NCBI RefSeq assembly: GCF_003990045.1
Contig: NZ_RZGZ01000002.1
Coordinates: 930,001 to 994,000 of the forward strand
Direction of reading: 5' to 3'
Length of the DNA: 64,000 nt
From: Labedella endophytica
GTDB taxonomy: Bacteria > Actinomycetota > Actinomycetes > Actinomycetales > Microbacteriaceae
The notes below the pieces were generated by a model that was not told where the DNA came from, searched no databases, and was given only the letters and a program-made list of their open reading frames with translations. The position numbers and the translations under genes are program-made. Position 1 is the first letter of the stretch, and each line of letters opens with the position of its first letter. This document shows, piece after piece, positions 33,135 through 40,663 of the stretch.

Positions 33135-34613
33135 TCAGCGGGCGATGCCGAGGATGCTCGCCGTGCGGCTGAGCACCTCGTCGGCGAGCTCCGGCTTGTC
33201 GTTGAGCGTCGTCCCGTAGGTGGGGATCATGCGACGCAGCTCGGGCTCCCAGCCGTCGATGTCGCGTGGGAAGCACGTCTTCAGGACGTCGAGCATGATC
33301 GGAACGGCCGTCGAGGCGCCCGGGGAGGCGCCGAGGAGACCGGCGATCGTGCCGTCACCCGCGGCGATGACCTCGGTGCCGAACTGCAGGACGCCGCCCT
33401 TCTTCGCGTCCTTCTTCATCACCTGGGCGCGCTGGCCCGCGGTGATCATGTGCCAGTCGGACCCGTCCACCGTGGGCATGAACGCCCGCAAAGAAGCGAT
33501 CTTCGCCTTCCGCGAGGCGAGGAGCTCTCGGACGAGGTAGGTGATGAGACCAGGGTTGTCCTTCGCGACGGCGAGCATCGGGAAGAGATTCTTCGGACGC
33601 ACCTGGGTGACGATGTCGAGGATCGACCCGTTCTTCAGGAACTTGGGACTGAAGCCGGCGTACGGGCCGAAGAGCAGGCTCGGCTTGCCGTCCACGACGC
33701 GCGTGTCGAGGTGGGGGACCGACATGGGTGGCGCTCCGACGGCGGCCTGGCTGTAGACCTTGGCCTGATGCTTCGCGACGACCTCCGGGTCGTCCGTGCG
33801 GAGGAACTGGCCGGAGATCGGGAAGACACCGTAGCCGTCGACCTCGGGGATGCGCGCCTTCTGCAGGAGCTTGAGCGCCCAGCCACCGGCGCCGACGAAG
33901 ACGAACCGGGCATCGACGGTGCCCGGGGACCGGCCGACGGTGCGGCGGTAGCCGATGCGCCAGGTGCCGTCCTTCTGCTTCTTGAGGCTGCGCACCTCGT
34001 GGTTCAAGCGCAGCTTCGCGCCCTTCTCGATCGCCCCGGCGAAGAGCTGCCGGGTGAGCGCGCCGAAGTCGACGTCGGTCCCCGCCTCGATGCGGGTGGC
34101 CGCGAACGGCACGCTCGAACGGCGACCCTCCATGAGCAGCGGCGCCCACTTCGCGATACGTCGGCTGTCGTCGGAGTACTCGATGCCGCCGAAGAGCGGC
34201 TGGTCCTTGAGCGCCTCGTAGCGGTTCTTGAGGTAGGTCACGTCGTGCTCGCCCGTGACGAAGGTCATGTGCGGAACCGTGTTGATGAAGCTCGACGGGT
34301 CGGGCAGCGCGCCCGTCTCCACGAGGTGGCTCCAGAACTGGCGGCTCTGCTGGAACTGCTCGTTGATGCCGATGGCCTTCGCCGGATCGACGGAACCGTC
34401 CTTGCCCTCCGGCATGTAGTTGAGCTCGCACAGGGCCGCGTGACCCGTCCCCGCGTTGTTCCACGGGTTCGAGCTCTCCTGGGCGACATCGCCCAGACGC
34501 TCGAAGATCTCGATGGTCCAGTCGGGCTCGAGCTGGGAGATGAGTGATGCGAGCGTCGCGCTCATGATGCCGCCACCGATGAGGACGACATCCACCGGTT
34601 CGGGTGACGTCAT
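33135..34613 (-). CDS. mqo: Malate:quinone oxidoreductase
   Basis: The 492-residue membrane-associated FAD enzyme oxidises malate to oxaloacetate and passes electrons to quinone, feeding the TCA cycle and respiratory chain. VVLIGGGIMSATLASLI (about 8-24) is the FAD-binding fold; NAGTGHAALCELNY and the QFLRTDDPEVV segments are typical. Length is standard. The ATG at 34613 is preceded by GGAGG only 1 nt away and by TAAACT 6 nt away, so translation may be leaderless. Followed by tdk. Confidence 0.96.
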   Translation of the reverse strand: MTSPEPVDVVLIGGGIMSATLASLISQLEPDWTIEIFERLGDVAQESSNPWNNAGTGHAALCELNYMPEGKDGSVDPAKAIGINEQFQQSRQFWSHLVETGALPDPSSFINTVPHMTFVTGEHDVTYLKNRYEALKDQPLFGGIEYSDDSRRIAKWAPLLMEGRRSSVPFAATRIEAGTDVDFGALTRQLFAGAIEKGAKLRLNHEVRSLKKQKDGTWRIGYRRTVGRSPGTVDARFVFVGAGGWALKLLQKARIPEVDGYGVFPISGQFLRTDDPEVVAKHQAKVYSQAAVGAPPMSVPHLDTRVVDGKPSLLFGPYAGFSPKFLKNGSILDIVTQVRPKNLFPMLAVAKDNPGLITYLVRELLASRKAKIASLRAFMPTVDGSDWHMITAGQRAQVMKKDAKKGGVLQFGTEVIAAGDGTIAGLLGASPGASTAVPIMLDVLKTCFPRDIDGWEPELRRMIPTYGTTLNDKPELADEVLSRTASILGIAR

Positions 34614-34619
34614 GCCTCC

Positions 34620-34625
34620 AGTTTA
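34620..34625 (-). promoter_or_regulatory. -10 element of mqo (leaderless candidate)
   Basis: Minus strand TAAACT, 6 nt before the ATG of mqo. The GGAGG between them is too close to the ATG to be a normal ribosome site. Confidence 0.4.
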
Positions 34626-34775
34626 CGCGGCGGGAGGACCTCGGAGCGGACACCGCTGGGCGGGTGGACGCACCGGTTCCGCTCGCGGTTCCCCTGGCTC
34701 CCCGACCGGGGGTGAGCCGGCCGAGCTCCCGGGCCATACACTGGCCAGATCAGACCGGCCGAAGGGTGAGGATCG

Positions 34776-35732
34776 TTGGGTGCAGTCAGGAGTCGCGCAG
34801 CTCTCGTCGTGGCGAGCGTCTTCGTACCCGTCCTCGTCGTCGCCGCGGGTCTCGTGATGATCGTGACGGCGCAGACCGGCGGACCGTTCGACTCGGCACG
34901 GCTCTACGTGAACCCCGAGAGTCAGGCGGTCGAGGCCGTCGCCTCGGGGTCCGCCGGGGCGACCATCGAGCGCGTGGCGTCGACGCCGACGGCGATCTGG
35001 CTGACACCGGAGGAATACGGCCCCGGCGAGGTCGGCGGCTACGTCCGGTCGGTCGTCGCTGATGCGGCCTCCACCGGCTCCGTCGCCACCTTCGTCGTGT
35101 ACGGGATCCCCAATCGTGATTGTGGCAACTTCTCCGCCGGCGGCCTCTCGGCGTCCACGTACCCCACCTGGGTCGAGGAGATCGCGAGCTCGCTCGGAGA
35201 GCAGAAGAACGTGGTGCTCGTCGAACCCGACGCCCTCTCCCTCGCGATCGAGTGCGAGGACGAGGACGTGCAGGTCGACGCCGTCGCCGAGGCCGTGTCG
35301 CGCCTGGCCGCCACGAGCGCCTGGGTCTACGTCGACGGCGGACACTCCGATTGGCGCAGCCCCACGGATATGGCCGCCCTCCTCGAACGCGTGGGGATCG
35401 ACGGCATCCGGGGGTTCTCCACGAACGTCTCGAATTTCAACGCGACGGCCGACGAGATGGCCTACGGCGAGGAGCTGAGCGCACTCGTCGGCGGCGCGCA
35501 CTACGTGGTCGACACGTCGCGCAACGGCGCGGGGTCGAACGGCGACTGGTGCAACCCGTCCGGTCGTGCCCTCGGAGACGCGCCCCTCTCGGTCCCCCGC
35601 AGCGGCGCCCTGGACGGGAACCTCTGGATCAAGGCCCCGGGCGAGAGCGACGGCACGTGCAACGGCGGCCCGCCGGCCGGCGAATGGTGGCCCGCCGCGA
35701 TCGAGGAACTCGCGCGCAACGCCGGGTGGTGA
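34776..35732 (+). CDS. Glycoside hydrolase family 6 (secreted cellulase-type enzyme)
   Basis: The 318-residue protein starts at TTG 34776 with GTGAGGA just before it. A hydrophobic helix at about 9-33 is a signal or anchor. GH6 motifs are VYGIPNRDCGNFSAGG (about 108-123), VLVEPDALS (the Asp is the catalytic acid), YVDGGHSDW, GFSTNVSNF, WCNPSGRALG and WIKAPGESDGTCNGG (with the conserved Asp often assigned as base). No cellulose-binding module or linker is present, so it is a minimal catalytic unit. It would cleave beta-1,4-glucan; it could serve scavenging or remodelling of a beta-glucan exopolysaccharide. Confidence 0.9.
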   Translation: MGAVRSRAALVVASVFVPVLVVAAGLVMIVTAQTGGPFDSARLYVNPESQAVEAVASGSAGATIERVASTPTAIWLTPEEYGPGEVGGYVRSVVADAASTGSVATFVVYGIPNRDCGNFSAGGLSASTYPTWVEEIASSLGEQKNVVLVEPDALSLAIECEDEDVQVDAVAEAVSRLAATSAWVYVDGGHSDWRSPTDMAALLERVGIDGIRGFSTNVSNFNATADEMAYGEELSALVGGAHYVVDTSRNGAGSNGDWCNPSGRALGDAPLSVPRSGALDGNLWIKAPGESDGTCNGGPPAGEWWPAAIEELARNAGW

Positions 35733-35833
35733 GCGCCCGTCCCGAGCCGTCCTGAGCCGGATCGACACGCCATCTCCTCACAAATCCCCGCATGGTACCC
35801 GGGAAGGGGGGAGCCGAGCGGGCGGTGAGTTGC

Positions 35834-35839
35834 TACGAT
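35834..35839 (+). promoter_or_regulatory. -10 element of the response regulator gene (leaderless)
   Basis: TACGAT followed by 7 nt and the ATG at 35847, exactly the arrangement seen before the PBP gene. No clear ribosome site between them. Confidence 0.45.
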
Positions 35840-35846
35840 CGGCCCG

Positions 35847-36746
35847 ATGGATGACTCTGGCGAACGGCGCCTGGCCGTAATCATCGAGGACGACCCGGAT
35901 ATCCGGGGCCTCCTCGAGACCGTGCTCTCGCAAGCGGGCTTCGAGACGGTCTCGGCCGACAACGGCATCGACGGCGTCGCCGCGGTGCGACAGTTCGACC
36001 CGGTCGTGACGACGCTCGATGTGAGCCTGCCCGGCATCGACGGCTTCGAGGCAGCGAAGCGCATCCGGTCCTTCAGCAACACCTACATCGTCATGCTGAC
36101 CGCGCGCGACGAGGAGATCGACGCCCTCCAGGGCCTCGAATCGGGTGCCGACGACTACGTCACGAAACCGTTCCGCCCGCGCGAGCTGCGCGCGCGCATC
36201 GAGGCCATGCTGCGTCGCCCGCGGGCGACTCCCGGTGAGGCCCCGGCGGCGGCACCCGCGGTCGACGCCCGTCCGGCCTCGACACCCGTCTGGTCGGCCT
36301 CGGCCGAGGCCGCACCGGCTCCCGCGCCCACCCAGGCCCGGCATTCCGCCCCGGTCGCATCCGCGCCGGCAGCGACCCCCCTTCCGGATCTCGACAAGCC
36401 CCCTGTGGTCTCCGAAGAAGGCTGGATCGAGCACAACGGACTCCGCGTCAACCGCGAGATGCGCATCGCCGAGGTCGACGGTGTCGAGCTCGAGCTCACA
36501 CGGAGCGAATTCGATCTCGTCGCCGCTCTCATGGACTCGCGGCGACGGGTGCGCTCGAAGGCGGACCTCGCTCTGCGTCTACGCGGCGAGGACTACGTGA
36601 CGACGTACTACGTGAACGACGCGGACAAGCGCGCCGTCGAGGTGCACATGGCGAATCTGCGCCGCAAGCTCGGCGACAACATCGCGGCCCCGCGCTTCAT
36701 CGAGACGGTCCGCGGTGTCGGCTACCGCCTCGCCGCCATCAACTGA
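35847..36746 (+). CDS. OmpR/PhoB-type response regulator with an Ala/Pro linker
   Basis: The 299-residue protein has a receiver domain (acidic EDD at 14-16, phospho-acceptor Asp58, Lys107 in VTKPF) and a C-terminal winged helix (about 190-299; LTRSEFDLVAALM and YRLAAIN). The two are joined by an unusually long Pro/Ala-rich linker of about 70 residues (125-195), which is longer than in most PhoB-like proteins. A stretch in the winged helix (YVTTYYVNDADKRAVEVH) carries an insertion before the recognition helix. No adjacent sensor kinase; the PAS histidine kinase at 40653-42338 is the nearest candidate but lies on the other strand. Confidence 0.9.
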   Translation: MDDSGERRLAVIIEDDPDIRGLLETVLSQAGFETVSADNGIDGVAAVRQFDPVVTTLDVSLPGIDGFEAAKRIRSFSNTYIVMLTARDEEIDALQGLESGADDYVTKPFRPRELRARIEAMLRRPRATPGEAPAAAPAVDARPASTPVWSASAEAAPAPAPTQARHSAPVASAPAATPLPDLDKPPVVSEEGWIEHNGLRVNREMRIAEVDGVELELTRSEFDLVAALMDSRRRVRSKADLALRLRGEDYVTTYYVNDADKRAVEVHMANLRRKLGDNIAAPRFIETVRGVGYRLAAIN

Positions 36747-36753
36747 TGCATCG

Positions 36754-36798
36754 CGACGATGCCCCGTCACCCCTCGGGTGACGGGGCATCGTCGTTTT
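36754..36798 (+). terminator. Rho-independent terminator after the response regulator
   Basis: CGACGATGCCCCGTCACCC pairs perfectly with GGGTGACGGGGCATCGTCG around TC, followed by TTTT. It starts 8 bp after the stop. Confidence 0.9.
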
Positions 36799-36814
36799 CG
36801 CTGACACAGACACG

Positions 36815-36982
36815 CGACTCGAGCCCCTCGAGAGGCCCAGGACACTGAGGGAATGTGTCCCGAACCCGCACCGACCCGTCGACGGGCTCCTGACAACACC
36901 CGTCAACGACTCGAGCCCCTCGAGAGGCCCAGGACACTGCCCAGGACACTGAGGGGGTGCGTCCTGGACCCGTCGAAGGGCT
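36815..36982. repeat. Intergenic repeat cluster with direct and inverted copies
   Basis: A 33-bp unit beginning CGACTCGAGCCCCTCGAGAG occurs at 36815-36847 and 36907-36939, each followed or repeated by CCAGGACACTGAGGG. An inverted partial copy (GTCCTGGACCCGTCG, then GGGCTCGAGTCG) follows at 36961-36988. The pattern of palindromic TCGAG-type arms with CCAGGAC tails recalls short interspersed palindromes common between genes in Micrococcales. No gene. Confidence 0.75.
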
Positions 36983-37000
36983 CGAGTCGTGTTGGTGGTG

Positions 37001-38506
37001 TCAGACGCGGTAGCCGCGGTGACGACGGATGATCGAGAAGATCATCGTGAGGGTCTGGACGATGGTGATGACACCGAGGACGGGCCAGCAGATCCAGAGG
37101 ATCGTGGACTGCACCTCGGTGGAGAGCTGGAACCACACGAAGGTGAGCGCGGCGACGGTGGCGAGGAGCCCGATGAGGGGCACGAGGTAGGCGTTACCCG
37201 AACCGCGTTCGGCCTTGGCCTGCTCGGCCCAGTTGTCGACCTGCTTGCGGCTGGCGAACTTCGTCCATGCCCGGAGGAAGTGTCCGATACGGATCCACAT
37301 GTAGATCTCGGCGGGGAACAGCAGCAGGGCGAAGAGGATGTCCTTCCAGTTCCGCGTCTTCATCGACAGCGCGACGCGCATGTTGAGGATGATCGCGGCG
37401 ACGGGCGGGATGAGCCACCACGGGCTGAAGACGAAGGCGTCGATCGAGAGCGAGGCGACGAGCAGCAGCACGAACATGACGCGCGAGATGATGTTGACGA
37501 CCATCGAGAGGTGCTCGAGCCACCGGAGGCGGAGGTTCGGGTGGAACGGCTGACCCTTGGTGTCGCCGCGCTGTCCCGGCCACATGAGCTCGATGGCACC
37601 GAAGTTCCACTTCACCTGCTGCGCGTCGAGCGAGCGGAGCGTGTGCATGCCGCCGACGTTGGCGCGGGCCTGGGCACTGATCTTGGTGAGGTAGCCGGCG
37701 CTCTTGATCTGGAGCGAGAGGAGGGAGTCCTCGACCTCGCTGTCCTTGACCCACGGGGTCTGCTGGTGGCTGTCCTCCATGACCTCGCGGAGGGCCTTGG
37801 TGGAGAAGATGGAGAACTGTCCGCCGAGCACGGCCATGTTGCGGCCCTTGAGCATGTTGGACATGTTGAAGGCGGCGAACTGAGCGCGTTGTCCGGCGAT
37901 GAGGAACGGGGCGACGGGGCCGGTGATGGCGGTGTCGTCGATGCTGTAGATCGCCGAGATGCCGCCGATGCGGGTGTCGGACGAGATCTCGTCGACGAGG
38001 TTCTGCACGGCGGTCGGGTCGGCCGTGGTGTCGCCGTCGACGCCGAGGAGGTAGTCGTAGGCCTCGACGAGGTCGTAGCCGTAGTTGAGCGCTCCGACCT
38101 TCTTGTCGGGATTGACGCCGATGTCGTGGACGAAGACCTCGGTCTCCTGGATCTCGTCGGGACCGGTGCGGCGCGAGTGCGGGCCGGCGTAGTGGCTGGC
38201 GAACTCGACGGTCGCGTCGGTGGTGTTGTTCACGATGACGTGGATGACGTCGGGGAGGCGGGTCTGTCCGAGGAGCGAGTCGAGCACGCTCGCGATGGAC
38301 TCCTCCTCGTTGTACGCGGGGATGATGCAGCCCACGGTGGGGCGATACGTGGGGAGGGCCTCGACACTCTCGATGAAGTCGTTCGCGAATTCATCGAGAT
38401 CGGGTCGTGCCGAGGTCCCCCCGACGCGTGTGGAATCGGAAGCCCCGATGGGACGCTGCGCCGATGAGTCCGGGGTTCGGGTCCCTGCGTCCATGGCCAT
38501 CTCCAT
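37001..38506 (-). CDS. Processive family 2 glycosyltransferase (polysaccharide synthase type)
   Basis: The 501-residue membrane enzyme has a cytosolic GT2 domain (VGCIIPAYNEEESIASVLDS near 58; LGVDGDTTADP with the DxD; WVKDSEVEDSLLS with the third acidic site) and a QQVKW motif (about residue 292), a variant of the QxxRW motif that marks processive synthases of cellulose, hyaluronan or PNAG. Four to six helices follow (about 320-390 and 445-495). It probably polymerises and exports an exopolysaccharide. There is no PilZ domain. The start is at 38506, with internal ATGs at 38500 and 38494 as alternatives. It is divergent from a lipoprotein gene across 250 bp. Confidence 0.88.
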   Translation of the reverse strand: MEMAMDAGTRTPDSSAQRPIGASDSTRVGGTSARPDLDEFANDFIESVEALPTYRPTVGCIIPAYNEEESIASVLDSLLGQTRLPDVIHVIVNNTTDATVEFASHYAGPHSRRTGPDEIQETEVFVHDIGVNPDKKVGALNYGYDLVEAYDYLLGVDGDTTADPTAVQNLVDEISSDTRIGGISAIYSIDDTAITGPVAPFLIAGQRAQFAAFNMSNMLKGRNMAVLGGQFSIFSTKALREVMEDSHQQTPWVKDSEVEDSLLSLQIKSAGYLTKISAQARANVGGMHTLRSLDAQQVKWNFGAIELMWPGQRGDTKGQPFHPNLRLRWLEHLSMVVNIISRVMFVLLLVASLSIDAFVFSPWWLIPPVAAIILNMRVALSMKTRNWKDILFALLLFPAEIYMWIRIGHFLRAWTKFASRKQVDNWAEQAKAERGSGNAYLVPLIGLLATVAALTFVWFQLSTEVQSTILWICWPVLGVITIVQTLTMIFSIIRRHRGYRV

Positions 38507-38756
38507 CTGCTTCCGTCTGGTTACCGCTAGGTGTCCCGCACGAATCCTCGTGCGTTCTGAGATCAGTGAACACCTCGCACCTCAAGCGGCCCGCGGGGAA
38601 GGTGCGGGTTTGGCTCAGGTTTTCCTCAAGATCTGCGCACCACGCTGTGCGTTGTGACCGGTTCGGGGGACAATGCGTCCCCCGTCCGTGGGGTACGGAC
38701 GAGGATCCGTCCGGATCGGAGGACGCGACGGACGCGCCCGATGCCAAGATGGACCC

Positions 38757-39377
38757 ATGCGCATCCGGAGAATGGTCACAGCAGCAGCAGCGTCGATCGC
38801 CATCGTCCTCTCGCTCTCGGCCTGCGGGACCCCTCCGTGGGAGGCGAACGCGACAGCGACTCCGACCGCGACGGCCTCGACCCCGGCAGCGGCGGCGCCG
38901 ACACCCCAGGCCACCGTCGACACCGTCGTGAACGAACTGGCCAGCGGAAGCACGCAGCGTGTCCTCACCGCCGGCAACATCACGCTGACGGTCGACTACT
39001 GGTCGACCCTCTCGATGGACCAGTGGACCGCCGATGCGAACAAGCCGCTGAGCTTCTCCGCCGTCGCCGCGCTCGAGGGTGGCGACAACCGGATCTACCT
39101 CTCGAAGGTCTCGATCGTGACGGCCGTCCGCGGAGACGCCGGCCAGCTCCCCTCACCCGAGCCCCTCGCCGACAACGCGAACGTCGCGCCCGGGTATTTC
39201 ATCTCGGCGCCATACAGCTACAGCCAGAGCTTCGTCCTTCCGGGCATCGATCCGGCCGCCGAGTACGTCCAGCTCACGGTCACCTACGAGCTGCTCCTGC
39301 AGACGACGCCGACCTCGTCCGAGTACGCGAAGCAGACCGCGACGGACACCCTGACGATCGCGATCGCCCAGTCCTGA
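38757..39377 (+). CDS. Secreted lipoprotein of unknown function
   Basis: The 206-residue protein begins with a basic start, a hydrophobic segment and LSACG (Cys23), a lipobox for anchoring to the membrane. A Thr/Ala/Pro linker (28-52) leads to a beta-rich domain with an ITLTVDYWSTLSMDQW segment and an AEYVQLTVTYELLLQ stretch near the C-terminus, an immunoglobulin-like look. Similar proteins are common in Microbacteriaceae, as I recall, without a known role. The ATG at 38757 lacks a strong ribosome site. It is convergent with the GGDEF gene across a hairpin. Confidence 0.75.
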   Translation: MRIRRMVTAAAASIAIVLSLSACGTPPWEANATATPTATASTPAAAAPTPQATVDTVVNELASGSTQRVLTAGNITLTVDYWSTLSMDQWTADANKPLSFSAVAALEGGDNRIYLSKVSIVTAVRGDAGQLPSPEPLADNANVAPGYFISAPYSYSQSFVLPGIDPAAEYVQLTVTYELLLQTTPTSSEYAKQTATDTLTIAIAQS

Positions 39378-39388
39378 TCCATCGCCCC

Positions 39389-39445
39389 TGAGGTGTCGCT
39401 TTTGTTGCCCCACGGACCTGCCGGGCAACAGACAGCGCCACCTCA
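39389..39445. terminator. Hairpin between convergent lipoprotein and GGDEF genes
   Basis: Outer arms TGAGGTG/CACCTCA and inner arms TGTTGCCC/GGGCAACA enclose a 12-nt loop with short internal bulges. Likely ends both converging transcripts. Confidence 0.6.
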
Positions 39446-39451
39446 CGAGGG

Positions 39452-40663
39452 TCAGTCGAGGGCGGCGCGTGACCGGTCGATGCGGCGCGGCACGGCCTGG
39501 GTCTGCACGGCCGTCTCGACGCGGTTGCCTCCGGCGTCGCGCGCGCGGTCGAGCGCGACGAGCGCGGCCTCGCGTAGCTTGTCGAAGTCGAAAGCGACCG
39601 TGAAGCTGTCCGCGACCCCGATCGATGCGCTCAAGCGGATGTCGCTCGCCCCCTCCAGTCGGGCCTCGACGATCTCGGCGAGGATGGCCTCGGCGATCTC
39701 GCGGGTCGCCTGCGGTTCGGACACCATGGCGAGGACGGCGAAGTTGGCCGACCGCTGACGACCGAGCACGGCCGAGGTGGGCGTGACCGTGCGGAGTACC
39801 GTCGCCACGGTCTGAAGCGCCGCGTCACCCGTCGCACGCCCGAAGGCGGTGTTGATCTCTTTGAGCCCGTCGATGCGGATGAGGATGAGTGCGACGGAGC
39901 TCGATCGACGACGGGCCCGATCGATCCGGTCGCGAGCCCCGTCCTCGAAGGCGTCGGTGGCGAGCACTCCGATGCTGAAGGCTCCCCCGCGTTCCCGGGG
40001 TCCCGGGACCGGCCTGTCGCTGTATGCCCGCTCCACCTGCAGGCTCGTCATCGCCACCGCCGACGACACCGTGAAGAGGATCGTGATGAAGGTCGCGAGC
40101 GACGTCCCGAAGTAGGTACGGAAGGTGTCGCTGTACGGTCCGAAGAGGATGAGGCCGACGCACCGCGCCACGTAGAAGGCTGCGACGACGAGCATGACCA
40201 CGGCGAGTGATCGGGCATTCACGCGCGTGCTCATCGCTCCGCTGAGCCCCTCGATCCCCGCGAGGAGGGCGAACAGCGCGACGAGGGCGAGCATCTCGGC
40301 TCCACCGGCCCATTCGCCGCCGTCCGGGCCGCGGAGCAGGACCGCGACCGCTGCGGCCACGATACCGGCCAGCACGACGAGGATGAGCGGTCGTCGTCCG
40401 TTGTACGCGCGGCAGCCGGCCCAGACGTGAGCGATGGCGCCGACGATCGCCGCGTTGCCGACGACGATCGTGATCCACGACCCGGGGCTCACGGCGTCGA
40501 AGCCGTAGGCCAGTCCGGCGAGCATGCCGTTGGTGAAGGCGATCGTCCAGAGGCGCGACACGATGTCGACGCGCTGGATGGACGTGTTCAGGATGAACGA
40601 CGTCCCCGCGAGGATGGTGATGAGCGCGCTCATCACCATGAGGGTGGCCGGGTCAAGAACCAT
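39452..40663 (-). CDS. Membrane protein with a degenerate GGDEF domain
   Basis: The N-terminal 210 residues hold about six hydrophobic helices; the remainder is GGDEF-like: VALILIRIDGLKEINTAFGR with the conserved Asp and Gly-Arg, GDAALQTVATVLRT, and an ASIGVADS ending. The active motif expected after LGR is GGDEF but reads LGRQRSANF, so the diguanylate cyclase catalytic residues are lost. It is probably a sensor or c-di-GMP/GTP-binding regulator, not a synthase. ATG at 40663 (VLDPATLMV) is chosen; a start 15 bp upstream (40678) is possible. Overlaps the histidine kinase end and is cotranscribed with it. Confidence 0.85.
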   Translation of the reverse strand: MVLDPATLMVMSALITILAGTSFILNTSIQRVDIVSRLWTIAFTNGMLAGLAYGFDAVSPGSWITIVVGNAAIVGAIAHVWAGCRAYNGRRPLILVVLAGIVAAAVAVLLRGPDGGEWAGGAEMLALVALFALLAGIEGLSGAMSTRVNARSLAVVMLVVAAFYVARCVGLILFGPYSDTFRTYFGTSLATFITILFTVSSAVAMTSLQVERAYSDRPVPGPRERGGAFSIGVLATDAFEDGARDRIDRARRRSSSVALILIRIDGLKEINTAFGRATGDAALQTVATVLRTVTPTSAVLGRQRSANFAVLAMVSEPQATREIAEAILAEIVEARLEGASDIRLSASIGVADSFTVAFDFDKLREAALVALDRARDAGGNRVETAVQTQAVPRRIDRSRAALD

